IMG/VR virus record: IMGVR_UViG_3300030102_004528
Location: 1 to 38,389 of that record
DNA length: 38,389 bases
Strand: one strand, 5' to 3'
Source: a virus
The notes beneath the pieces were generated by a model that saw nothing but the letters and a program-made list of their open reading frames with translations, made no database searches and had not been told where the DNA came from. Positions 23,876-31,643 of the stretch are shown one piece after another (within the stretch, counting starts at the first letter, position 1; each line of letters begins with the position of its first letter). The position numbers were made by a program, and so were the translations under genes.

Positions 23876-25706
23876 CTGGTCTAATTTGGATTCTTAATGT
23901 ACCAAACCGCCAATTGCTACCTAATTCTGTACTTTCAATTTTAACTGATGATTGTCTTCCTCTAGTTCTAGAATTATAAAATGGTGTGGTATTTGACACA
24001 GTTATAGTTTCGCCTGCAGTTTTAGTGCTATTTGGATAATCTCTTGTTGAAAGTGTTATTGTAGCATTTCCAGTTTGATTTTTGAAATCTGGTATAACTT
24101 TATTAATAAAACTAAAATTTTCTCCATCTGCAATATCTCCATCACCTGATTCTATAAAAGCTGTCATTGCAGAACCATCTGCGTCAACACCATCTTCGTG
24201 TCTATAAATTAATGATCTTCCAGCAGATAATCCATAAATTGTGGTAAAAGTATTAGAGGTATTATTAGCAAAAAATTCAGTAGCTATTGGATTTTGTTCA
24301 ACTCCATTATCTAAATATGTACTTCTTGAAAGACTTCCAAAATACCAACTGTTTTCTAAATAATTATAAATTACATACTTATCTACTTGATCAGAATCAG
24401 CAGAACAATAATACCAAATAACTTCTGAAAAATCAGATGTTTGGCCAGCATAAACTTGTTGATATTGTGTTTTATTAATATCATCAAATACATGATTTAA
24501 TATAGGACATGGTATTTCTTGAACAGCACCAGCAAATCTAAAAAATTGTCCATCAGACATCCAGTAAGCAATATCATCAATAACAATTGCACTGTTCATA
24601 CCGACAGATCCACAGTCATTACCTAATTGACGAAAACCAAATATAAAAGGCGGACCAATAAAAGACATTGAATGTAATGTCGTATCAGTCCAAACAAGAA
24701 TAGTACCTTTAGCAGGTCTTGCTGTTCTTATTTCTGATCCACCAGCAATTCTTTGAGATCCAGCTGAATTAGTAACATTAGGTGTCCAAAAATTATAATC
24801 TTCTTGATCTGACCATCTTATAAATAATTTATCTTGAGTTGCTGTATTGCCAATTGTTGTTTCTGTACCAAAACAAATTAAGTGTCTTGATTCAGTAGAT
24901 ACTACAGATAAGGTTGAAGCAGATGGTGCATTTGCAATAGCTTCACATCTATTTGAAGACATACCTCCAGATGTATCCCAATCAAAAGTTAATCCATCTC
25001 TTTGTGTTAATATTAAATCTTCTCCCCAGTTGTTTAAACTCCATAATCTCATATCTAGAATAACATTAGTAGATGACCTTGCAGTATTCCAAGTGCTTGA
25101 AGACCATGTACCTGATCCCCACCCATAACCTAATGTTTCTTGTTCTGGTCCAGTATTTATTTGATATTCTATAGAACAATTTCCAGTAGTTGTAACATCT
25201 GCATTTGCTGTTCCCGGGGTTGTAATTGTATAAGCGTTTGTATTATTAATTAATACTATTTCAAATTCGTTTTCTAAATTTGTGGTAGTTATTCCTCCTA
25301 CATTTGCTGAAACATTAGATATAGTAACAAAATCTCCTAATAATGCTCCATGAGATGTATGATTTACAATAACATTAGAACTTGTATTAGAGGTAGTAAA
25401 AACACTTGTTAGAGTATTAGATTGTCTAATTGGAGTAATATCAGCATTCGTTCCAGATTGATAAGCATATACTTTTCTATCTGTTCCAAAAGCTTCATAT
25501 TTTGTACCATCTAAAGCAATCCAAGCATGTAATGCGGCAGGTCTTCCTAAATAATAATCGTCACTAAATTTGTTCCATCCACCTAATTTTTGTGGAAGAC
25601 CTTTTCTAAATCTTATTTTATCGCAATCTGTCCATCTACCTTCGGCACCTGTTTCGGTGTTTTCGGTATCTAAACCAGGCTGAAAAGTAAGTTGTGTAAG
25701 TGGCAT
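23862..25706 (-). CDS. Tail nozzle / tubular protein (T7 gp12 or P22 gp10-like)
   Basis: 614-residue beta-rich structural protein. The N-terminus (MPLTQLTFQPGLDTENT, then DCDKIRFRKGLPQKLGGW) and repeated beta-hairpin segments with many Asn/Thr/Ser are typical of the tail-nozzle or hub proteins of podoviruses (T7 gp12, P22 gp10). Mid-protein blocks include DKLFIRWSDQEDYNFW and a WMSDGQFFRFAG segment. It likely forms the distal tube below the adaptor ring and holds fibres. It opens the leftward unit from the divergent region at 25707-25789. P22- versus T7-type cannot be settled by eye. Confidence 0.7.
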   Translation of the reverse strand: MPLTQLTFQPGLDTENTETGAEGRWTDCDKIRFRKGLPQKLGGWNKFSDDYYLGRPAALHAWIALDGTKYEAFGTDRKVYAYQSGTNADITPIRQSNTLTSVFTTSNTSSNVIVNHTSHGALLGDFVTISNVSANVGGITTTNLENEFEIVLINNTNAYTITTPGTANADVTTTGNCSIEYQINTGPEQETLGYGWGSGTWSSSTWNTARSSTNVILDMRLWSLNNWGEDLILTQRDGLTFDWDTSGGMSSNRCEAIANAPSASTLSVVSTESRHLICFGTETTIGNTATQDKLFIRWSDQEDYNFWTPNVTNSAGSQRIAGGSEIRTARPAKGTILVWTDTTLHSMSFIGPPFIFGFRQLGNDCGSVGMNSAIVIDDIAYWMSDGQFFRFAGAVQEIPCPILNHVFDDINKTQYQQVYAGQTSDFSEVIWYYCSADSDQVDKYVIYNYLENSWYFGSLSRSTYLDNGVEQNPIATEFFANNTSNTFTTIYGLSAGRSLIYRHEDGVDADGSAMTAFIESGDGDIADGENFSFINKVIPDFKNQTGNATITLSTRDYPNSTKTAGETITVSNTTPFYNSRTRGRQSSVKIESTELGSNWRFGTLRIQIRPDGKR

Positions 25707-25789
25707 ATTGTAAATTATTATATAATAAATCTACAAAATTTATACTATTTTTTGTTTATTAAATACTTATTATATTATATCTAAAATTT
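25707..25789. promoter_or_regulatory. Divergent promoter region
   Basis: 83-base, almost pure A/T gap between the leftward tail nozzle gene and the rightward methyltransferase gene. On the plus strand TTGTTT at 25752-25757 and TATATC at 25776-25781 have an 18-base spacer. With that -10 the transcript would start within a few bases of the ATG at 25790, which has no visible ribosome site: possibly leaderless. On the minus strand several TATAAT-like hexamers occur. Exact promoters are uncertain. Confidence 0.42.
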
Positions 25790-26326
25790 ATGCCATATGA
25801 ATCATTAGAACAAGCTAAATTATTTCACAATGCTAATTCTTTAAATTGGTCAGGTGAAGCTTTAGCTGAATATAAACATCAAATCAAAGCTTTAATAGAT
25901 GAAAAAAAACCAAAATCCATATTAGATTATGGATGTGGAAAAGCTCTTTTTCATAAACATTTTTTACCAACTATATTTAGAGGCATAATGATTTTTTGTT
26001 ATGATCCTGCAGTTAAAGATTTTGAAAATAAACCACAAAAAGAAATAGATTTAACCCTTTGTATAGACGTTATGGAACATGTACAAGAAGATAAAATTGA
26101 TGAAGTTTTAAAAGATTTATTTACTAATACTAAATTTGTATTTTTAACCATTACATGTTATGATGCAATTCAAAAATTACCTAATGGTAAAAATGCTCAC
26201 TATACTGTAAAACCACCTAGTTGGTGGAATGATAAGCTTAAACCTTATGATGGTAAATATCAAGTTGTTTTTCAAGAAAAAAGAGAAAGAAGTAAAATAG
26301 TAAGAAATCCAGATCCAAAGGATTAA
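25790..26326 (+). CDS. Class I SAM-dependent methyltransferase
   Basis: 178 residues with motif I as SILDYGCGKALFHKHF, the acidic ribose-binding Asp in CYDPAV, and motif IV-like LTLCIDVMEHVQED. A C-terminal block NAHYTVKPPSWWNDKL is distinctive. I recall similar proteins in marine phages, often near glycan or oxygenase genes. The acceptor is unknown. First gene of a four-gene rightward operon; its stop overlaps the next start as TAATG. No Shine-Dalgarno is seen before the ATG. Confidence 0.83.
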   Translation: MPYESLEQAKLFHNANSLNWSGEALAEYKHQIKALIDEKKPKSILDYGCGKALFHKHFLPTIFRGIMIFCYDPAVKDFENKPQKEIDLTLCIDVMEHVQEDKIDEVLKDLFTNTKFVFLTITCYDAIQKLPNGKNAHYTVKPPSWWNDKLKPYDGKYQVVFQEKRERSKIVRNPDPKD

Positions 26327-26805
26327 TGAGTGCAAAAGTAATTAAAAATTTTTTACCTCTAGATTTAATTAAGTTTTTAGAAAAATCTTTTTTATATGAC
26401 GTACCTCATTCTTTTGGACATGTTTCTGATCCTAATAGTGAAAATAATATTAATTTTTATAATTCAAATTTAAATATGAATGACACTATGCTTAGATATA
26501 TAGTAGAAAAATTGAGAGAACACTTTACATTTAAAGATGTTTTAAGATCCTATATTAATGTTCAGCATTATAAAATGGATGGAAACTGGCATACTGATGA
26601 TGGTGCTTTAACTATATTACTAATGATTACAAAAACTTTAAAAAAAGGAGAGGGTTGTTTTCAAATAAAAGAAAATGACAATATTACAAATTATGATTTT
26701 GAGCAGAATACTTTAATTGGATTCAATGCAAAATCTTTACATAGAGGATTAGCTCCAGATAATCTTCATAACCCTAGAATAACTTTAGCATTCAAAACTT
26801 TATGA
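26326..26805 (+). CDS. 2OG-Fe(II) oxygenase
   Basis: 159 residues. Iron ligands H89 and D91 lie in NWHTDDGALTILLM and distal H139 in SLHRGLAP; R151 in PRITLAFK should bind 2-oxoglutarate. The short double-stranded beta-helix is complete. The substrate is unknown. It is coupled to the methyltransferase by TAATG and to the ParB-like gene by ATGA, so these products are made together and may act on one target. Confidence 0.82.
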   Translation: MSAKVIKNFLPLDLIKFLEKSFLYDVPHSFGHVSDPNSENNINFYNSNLNMNDTMLRYIVEKLREHFTFKDVLRSYINVQHYKMDGNWHTDDGALTILLMITKTLKKGEGCFQIKENDNITNYDFEQNTLIGFNAKSLHRGLAPDNLHNPRITLAFKTL

Positions 26806-27146
26806 AAATTCTAAAAGCAAAAATTAAATGGTTTCCAAAAAAAATAATAAATGTAACCAAAGATAATTTAAAAATTGATTGGGAACAAAAACATTTAGAT
26901 CAAGTAAAGAAGTTTATGAAAAAAGATGGTCTTATGTTTCCAGGAGTAATTAAAGATGATGAAATTCATTGTGGACATTATAGACTTAAAATAGCAAAAG
27001 AAATGGGTTATGATGGAATAGAAATGTATAACGTAGATACATTTAAAGAAGTATTATATTTAACACAATTTTCAGAATTATGTTATAAACACTATAAAGA
27101 ATTAAAAGAATTAAAAATAAAACATAAAATTAAAAATTATTTATGA
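26802..27146 (+). CDS. ParB/sulfiredoxin-like domain protein
   Basis: 114 residues. The middle, GLMFPGVIKDDEIHCGHYRLKIAKEMGYDGIEMYNV, follows the ParB N-terminal pattern: a preferred-value strand, a G-H-x-R turn (here GHYR) and the A-x-x-x-G helix. Phage ParB-like proteins of this kind may bind or cut DNA, or act as CTP/ATP-dependent enzymes; there is no helix-turn-helix domain as in true ParB. The Lys-rich termini suggest nucleic-acid contact. ATGA overlaps at both ends show translational coupling. Confidence 0.65.
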   Translation: MKILKAKIKWFPKKIINVTKDNLKIDWEQKHLDQVKKFMKKDGLMFPGVIKDDEIHCGHYRLKIAKEMGYDGIEMYNVDTFKEVLYLTQFSELCYKHYKELKELKIKHKIKNYL

Positions 27147-27739
27147 TAAAGTTTAATAACAAAGATAAATTAAATCCTACTAATAATTCACTATATGTTT
27201 CTTATTTAAGAAATGTACAAATAAGTTGTGGAACCTATCCTTATCCAGAAGATATACATAATTTAATTATTGAAATAAAAAACAATTTAAGTCAAAAATT
27301 AGAGAAAGCAACCAATGTTTATGGAGGAATGACTGATTGGGAGTTTTTTAATAATCACCCAATATTTTTAAAATTTTTAACTTGGTTTATAAATACTCAT
27401 CAAATTTCTAATCATGAATTAAAAAACTTTCATGAATTTAAATTTTTAAAAGAAGCATGGGGAAATGAATTAAAAAAAGGTCATAGTGTTCAAATACATG
27501 ATCATTTTGATTATCATGGAATACTCTATTTGACTAAAGGTAGTCCTTTAATAGTCCCTGAATTAAATTTAACTATACTTCCAGAACCTGGTGATTATTA
27601 TTTTTTTCCACCTAATATTAAACATTATGTACCAGAAGTTCAAACAGATGAAACAAGGTATTCTGTTGTATTCAATATTGCTCTTAAATTAGATTGGGAT
27701 AAAAAGAAAAGATTAAATTTGAATAATGAAGTTAGTTAG
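27143..27739 (+). CDS. 2OG-Fe(II) oxygenase / cupin-like hydroxylase
   Basis: 198 residues. VQIHDHFDYHGILYLTKG carries the metal site (H119, H121, D123), followed by PGDYYFFPPNIKHYVPEV with distal H161 and R172 in ETRYSVVFNI. The pattern fits the putative 2OG-Fe(II) oxygenase family found in cyanophages and marine bacteria. Which His is a ligand is uncertain. The N-terminal 100 residues are helical and not assigned. Last gene of the rightward operon; its 3' end overlaps the 3' end of the convergent oxygenase gene by 8 bases, leaving no room for a terminator. Confidence 0.78.
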   Translation: MIKFNNKDKLNPTNNSLYVSYLRNVQISCGTYPYPEDIHNLIIEIKNNLSQKLEKATNVYGGMTDWEFFNNHPIFLKFLTWFINTHQISNHELKNFHEFKFLKEAWGNELKKGHSVQIHDHFDYHGILYLTKGSPLIVPELNLTILPEPGDYYFFPPNIKHYVPEVQTDETRYSVVFNIALKLDWDKKKRLNLNNEVS

Positions 27740-28337
27740 GCAATGCTAACATCCATGATGTTACAATATATTTTGTTTCTTTTAATGGTGGATTACCTCT
27801 ATGAACATATGGAAAACCTGAAGGCCATATAGCAATTCTGCCTGTTTTAGGTTTTACTCTTTTTTTCTGAAATAAAAATTCAGTTTCTCCTGCTTCTTCC
27901 ACATCATTTAAATAAATTGTATAAGCAAGAACTCTATTAAACATTTCACTATGTCCTTGTTTTTCTACATGCCAAGCATGATATCCTTGACCAGGTTTTG
28001 TTTTTTGAATTTTTACAGTTGTAAAATTAATATCTTTTACTCCACAAAAAGATAAGATTTGAGTTTCTTTAACATATTCTCTTAATGCTTGTTCGAAATT
28101 TATCATTAAGGTATTTAGAGCTCCTTTCCAAACTTCTAATGTATCTCCAGTTAACATAAGAGTTTCATCATTAAATCTGGTAACATCAGCACTATGATAC
28201 TGACTTCTTTTAAGGGTTTTATTAAGTTTATTTTGATCTTCATAATATTTTATAGCTTTATTACAAATTGTATCGTCTAAATACCCATCATATATTCCTA
28301 TAAAATCTTCAATACACTGTGTTTTTTTCACGAACAT
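27732..28337 (-). CDS. 2OG-Fe(II) oxygenase
   Basis: 201 residues, with the iron site H123-x-E125 in YHAWHVEKQG (Glu instead of Asp), the strand pair LAYTIYLNDV...GETEFLF, and distal H179 in FPYVHRGNPP, followed by KYIVTSWML. Start choice: the ATG at 28337 is only one base from GGAG, whereas an in-frame GTG at 28331 has seven bases of spacing, so translation may begin at the GTG (two residues shorter). It overlaps the preceding oxygenase gene by 29 bases. Substrate unknown. Confidence 0.82.
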   Translation of the reverse strand: MFVKKTQCIEDFIGIYDGYLDDTICNKAIKYYEDQNKLNKTLKRSQYHSADVTRFNDETLMLTGDTLEVWKGALNTLMINFEQALREYVKETQILSFCGVKDINFTTVKIQKTKPGQGYHAWHVEKQGHSEMFNRVLAYTIYLNDVEEAGETEFLFQKKRVKPKTGRIAIWPSGFPYVHRGNPPLKETKYIVTSWMLALPN

Positions 28338-28848
28338 TCTCCTCTATATTATTTCTAAATGGACCATTTCTATCTACATAATGAAAAAAAACTTGAGGAT
28401 TATCTAATCCTTTAAAAGGTTTTCTTCCGTGTGGTACATCGTGTCCTAAATACATTAAAGCGTCTCCAACTTTTATGTTAATCCATTTATTATTCATATG
28501 AATAGGCCATTTAACTCCACAATTATAAATAGGAGCTGTAATACTAATTTCACATTCAGGTCTATCTGTATGTGTTTTTAGAATAGATCCATATATATAA
28601 TATCTCCAAAAAGAATAAGTTTGAAACAATTTTAAACCTGCTTCTTTTTCTGCTCTTTCTTTTTTCAAGAATAAAAAAGTATTCATTAATGAATCTTTAT
28701 AAAAAGAAGGACAAATTGGAGATTGAGTATCTGATACAAAATTTTCTTCAAGTATTTTTTGTTTACAATATTCTTTTAAAATTAGTAACTCTTTTTTATC
28801 AAAGAAGTTTTTAATATAAATATATTTTTTATTTTTTATATTAGCCAT
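28309..28848 (-). CDS. 2OG-Fe(II) oxygenase-like protein
   Basis: 179 residues. Iron ligands H93 and D95 in LKTHTDRPECEISIT, distal H140 in GHDVPHGRKPF, then PQVFFHYVDRNGPF. The Arg normally found after the distal His is not clear; Q152 is near that place. This DVPHGR...HYVDRNG pattern recurs in hydroxylase-like proteins of marine phages. Unknown substrate. It overlaps the neighbouring oxygenase genes at both ends. Confidence 0.75.
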   Translation of the reverse strand: MANIKNKKYIYIKNFFDKKELLILKEYCKQKILEENFVSDTQSPICPSFYKDSLMNTFLFLKKERAEKEAGLKLFQTYSFWRYYIYGSILKTHTDRPECEISITAPIYNCGVKWPIHMNNKWINIKVGDALMYLGHDVPHGRKPFKGLDNPQVFFHYVDRNGPFRNNIEENVREKNTVY

Positions 28849-29387
28849 GCAACTATACTATATCTCTTTCCTTTAGTTATTGGTTCAATTTTATGAGGAT
28901 ATAAAAAATTACTTGGAAAAAAAACTGTTGTTCCTTTTTTCATTTTTATTGTTTTAATAACATTTTCATATTTCATATCATAAAAATTTAAATCGCCACC
29001 TTCATAATCGTTATTTAAATTTATTATACAGCTTAATCTTCTGAAAGACGTTGGTCCTTCATCTATATGAGTTTCATATTTTCCGCCAGGAGAATATTGT
29101 AATAAATCTACTTGACATATTTTAATTAATTCTATAAATTTAAATTTAGCTGTATAATTTACTAAAATTTTATTTATTTCTTGAGCAATATAACAAAACA
29201 AAATTCTTTCTGACATATTAGAATTTTTATTTAAAGTTCTACCTTCAACATTTCTAATATTTAAATACAAACCTCCACTTACATTTAAAGGTTTTAATTC
29301 TACTTTATTAATATATTTGATAATACGTTCTATTAATTGTTCACTAAATAAATTATCTATTTGTAAAATAGCATCTGTTACTTTCAT
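28836..29387 (-). CDS. 2OG-Fe(II) oxygenase, PKHD-type prolyl hydroxylase-like
   Basis: 183 residues with a textbook P4H-like core: H107 and D109 in KYETHIDEGPT, LSCIINLNNDYEGGDLNFYD, FFPSNFLYPHKIEPITKGKRYSIVAWL giving distal H165 and R175 as the 2-oxoglutarate ligand. It is the clearest of the six oxygenases. PKHD-type enzymes hydroxylate prolyl or other residues; the phage target is unknown. First of three leftward oxygenase genes that overlap in series. Confidence 0.88.
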   Translation of the reverse strand: MKVTDAILQIDNLFSEQLIERIIKYINKVELKPLNVSGGLYLNIRNVEGRTLNKNSNMSERILFCYIAQEINKILVNYTAKFKFIELIKICQVDLLQYSPGGKYETHIDEGPTSFRRLSCIINLNNDYEGGDLNFYDMKYENVIKTIKMKKGTTVFFPSNFLYPHKIEPITKGKRYSIVAWLI

Positions 29388-29432
29388 AAAAGTATAACTT
29401 TCTATAAACTAATTCTAAAAAATAGTCTACAC

Positions 29433-29852
29433 TTATGCAGAAGTATAAGAGGTAGGTCTTGGTCCTATTCTAGCAATTTTTTCTTCTTCAGTTTCTTCAG
29501 GTAGAGGTTCATCATTTTCATCTCTCATTTCAGGTCTTTCATTATTGTCCCATTGATTCTGAAGAGAAATTAAATGTGCTGAATCAAATCTTGTTATAAA
29601 CTCTGTTCTGAAATTTCCAAAAACAGCTTCATTATAAGATCCATTTGGACTTCCATCGTTATATTCAACTTGATCATTATCTACATTATCATCTGTATAT
29701 TGAATAACATTAACATTATTAAACTTGGCTTGATTCCAAAAATTTTCATCATCTATTACTTCGGGACATGGATTTTCTATTGAAAAATCTGAATTTTTTT
29801 TAGTAATTTTTTTACTAGGTATAATTACTGTCCAAAGTCCGTGTTTTGACAT
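29433..29852 (-). CDS. Hypothetical acidic protein downstream of tail fibres
   Basis: 139 residues, no family recognised. The N-terminus SKHGLWTVIIPSKKITKKN is followed by an acidic, Asn/Asp-rich segment; the C-terminus is Glu/Pro-rich (DENDEPLPEETEEEKIARIGPRP) and probably disordered. A good ribosome site (ATAAGGAG, eight bases from the ATG) and tight packing behind three fibre genes support it as a late gene, perhaps a fibre assembly or attachment factor. Confidence 0.75.
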   Translation of the reverse strand: MSKHGLWTVIIPSKKITKKNSDFSIENPCPEVIDDENFWNQAKFNNVNVIQYTDDNVDNDQVEYNDGSPNGSYNEAVFGNFRTEFITRFDSAHLISLQNQWDNNERPEMRDENDEPLPEETEEEKIARIGPRPTSYTSA

Positions 29853-29864
29853 TTTTAAATCTCC

Positions 29865-30455
29865 TTATGTTTTTATAATATATATCAAAGTTAAGTAAGG
29901 TTGTAAAACAGAAGTTGCATTACCTGCCATATTACCAGTGATTGGATGTGTATGACCACTTCCACCACCAAAAGAAGGACCTATATTTCCGTTTGGAGCA
30001 GGGTCCATGTTACATTCTACTATAGCAGATCCAGCTCTCGATCCACCACCTCTTATACCTGATTGAGCTGGATTAGCATTATGATTGTGAGAAGGCATTT
30101 CAGGAGTTGATACAGCAGTCGAAGCTGTAGTTCCTCCTAAAGTTCCATTAGATGCAACTGTATTAGCACCACCTGTTGAAGCCAAAGCTTTTCCAGGAGA
30201 AGCACTTACACAACAATCATCTTGTAAATCTGGAAGAGTAAAAGTTGTAGATCCATTTCCAGCCCCATAAGTAGTTCCAATTACTGCGAACAATGCTGAA
30301 TATGTAGACCTAGAAACATTTGCTCCATTACATTCTAAAAAACCTGAAGGTATCGAAGAATCACCCCATGGAACAATTAAACCAGTATTTACTCCTTGAA
30401 CATTTGTTAAATTTGCTCCTGAGTAATCATATCTAGTTGCTTCATAATTTGCCAT
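29865..30455 (-). CDS. Tail collar-domain fibre protein (copy 3 of 3)
   Basis: 196 residues with a phage tail-collar domain: VPWGDSSIPSGFLECNG, then STTFTLPDLQDD. The first 100 residues and the last 20 (SVLQPYLTLIYIIKT) match the two neighbouring copies closely; residues about 100-170 differ. H-x-H pairs (PSHNHN and GHTHP) flank the variable part, as in metal-binding tips of T4-like long fibres. This copy has two adjacent Cys after LQDD and a Cys in VECNMDP that the others lack. Probably a trimeric, receptor-contacting tip. Confidence 0.88.
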   Translation of the reverse strand: MANYEATRYDYSGANLTNVQGVNTGLIVPWGDSSIPSGFLECNGANVSRSTYSALFAVIGTTYGAGNGSTTFTLPDLQDDCCVSASPGKALASTGGANTVASNGTLGGTTASTAVSTPEMPSHNHNANPAQSGIRGGGSRAGSAIVECNMDPAPNGNIGPSFGGGSGHTHPITGNMAGNATSVLQPYLTLIYIIKT

Positions 30456-30464
30456 TTTTTTCTC

Positions 30465-31049
30465 CTAAGTCTTAATAATATATTTAATTGTTAAATAAGG
30501 TTGTAACACTGAATTTGCAACACCAGTGTAAGTACCTCCAGCTGCATGACTATGTGCTCCATCTCCTCCTGTTGAACCAAATTGAATTGATGTAGCTTGA
30601 TTAATAATTGCAGGATTAGTAGCATTACTAACAGCTTGAACATAATTAGCACCAATAGTTAAGTTTCCTGGAAAGTGGTTATGTGTAGGTAATTCAGGAG
30701 TAGTTAAAGTATGATTGGCTGCAGTAACACTTACATTACCTGTTGAAGCTACAGTATTTGCTCCACCTGTTGAAGCTAAAGCTTTTCCAGGTGATCTTCC
30801 CATAGCCACTTTATCTTGTAAATCTGGCAAAGTAAAAGTCGTTGAACCATTTCCAGAACCATATGTAGTTCCGACAACAGCAAATAAACCTGAATAAGTG
30901 CTTCTAGATACTGCCGCTCCATTACATTCTAAAAAACCCGATGGAACAGTCGTATCAGACCATGGAACAATTAAACCAGTATTGACTCCTTGAATACCTG
31001 TTAAATCGCTTCCATCAAAATTATATTTAGTTGCTTCGTAATTTGCCAT
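30465..31049 (-). CDS. Tail collar-domain fibre protein (copy 2 of 3)
   Basis: 194 residues, paralogue of the genes on either side. The collar domain VPWSDTTVPSGFLECNG and FTLPDLQDKVAMGRSPGKALAS is conserved; residues about 105-165 (including ANYVQAVSNATNPAIINQ) are unique to this copy, flanked by PTHNHF and GAHSHA. The C-terminal beta strand NSVLQPYLTIKYIIKT is shared. Nine bases separate it from each neighbour's start and stop, so the three form one translational cluster. Role: fibre tip or adhesin variant. Confidence 0.88.
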   Translation of the reverse strand: MANYEATKYNFDGSDLTGIQGVNTGLIVPWSDTTVPSGFLECNGAAVSRSTYSGLFAVVGTTYGSGNGSTTFTLPDLQDKVAMGRSPGKALASTGGANTVASTGNVSVTAANHTLTTPELPTHNHFPGNLTIGANYVQAVSNATNPAIINQATSIQFGSTGGDGAHSHAAGGTYTGVANSVLQPYLTIKYIIKT

Positions 31050-31058
31050 AATAATTCC

Positions 31059-31640
31059 TTAAGTTTTAATTACATACATTATTGTTAAATATGGTTGTAA
31101 TACTGAAGTTGCATCTCCAGTGAAATTTCCACCTGCAGTATGGTTATGTGCTCCATCTGAACCTACATTAGGCATAGTAAAACTAGCAGTTCCTTGAGTT
31201 CCAGATTGACCCATTCCACCAGGTCCATATACACTACGAGTATTATTACCAGTAGGAAAAGGTTGGTGCGTATGAGCAGGTAATGTTGATTCAGTTAAAG
31301 TAGTATTTCCGATACCTGCTTGAGTGCTTCCTTGTGCTGTAACTGTGTTAGCACCTCCAGTTGAAGCTAGAGCTTTTGAAGGTGATTTTCCAACTACTAT
31401 ATCATCTTGTAAATCAGGTAATGTAAAAGTCGTTGAACCGTTTCCTGATCCATAGGTTGTTCCTATGACAGCAAATAAAGCTGAATAAGTTGATCTTGAA
31501 ACTGTTGCTCCATTACATTCCAAAAAACCAGAAGGTGCTGTACTATCAGACCAGGGAAGAATTAATCCTGTGTTAACACCTTCTACATCAGCAAGATTAG
31601 CACCATCGAAATTGTACCTTGTAGCTTCGTAATTAGCCAT
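31059..31640 (-). CDS. Tail collar-domain fibre protein (copy 1 of 3)
   Basis: 193 residues, first of the tandem three in transcription order. Conserved: LPWSDSTAPSGFLECNG, FTLPDLQDDIVVGKSPSKALAS and the C-terminal SVLQPYLTIMYVIKT. The variable middle holds RSVYGPGGMGQSGTQG, between PAHTHQ and GAHNHT. It starts three bases after the preceding tail-fibre gene, with ATAAGGAG as ribosome site. Probably assembles with, or alternates with, the other two copies at the tail. Confidence 0.88.
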   Translation of the reverse strand: MANYEATRYNFDGANLADVEGVNTGLILPWSDSTAPSGFLECNGATVSRSTYSALFAVIGTTYGSGNGSTTFTLPDLQDDIVVGKSPSKALASTGGANTVTAQGSTQAGIGNTTLTESTLPAHTHQPFPTGNNTRSVYGPGGMGQSGTQGTASFTMPNVGSDGAHNHTAGGNFTGDATSVLQPYLTIMYVIKT

Positions 31641-31643
31641 GGT

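Larger units (their letters stand above)
29865..31640 (-). repeat. Tandem triplication of a collar-domain gene
   Basis: Three genes of 193-196 codons lie head to tail with about nine bases between them. At the DNA level stretches such as GCTCCATTACATTC and CAATTAAACCAG recur in register, so the copies arose by duplication and can recombine. Conserved ends flank a variable centre in each. Confidence 0.85.

Noticed and set aside
24847-25128. 93-codon plus-strand frame inside the tail nozzle gene
   Set aside because: Antisense to a long supported gene; no ribosome site and no recognisable protein features.
29865-31640. Repeats suggesting a CRISPR-like or IS-related array
   Set aside because: Units are about 590 bases and are complete coding genes with collar domains; this is gene triplication.
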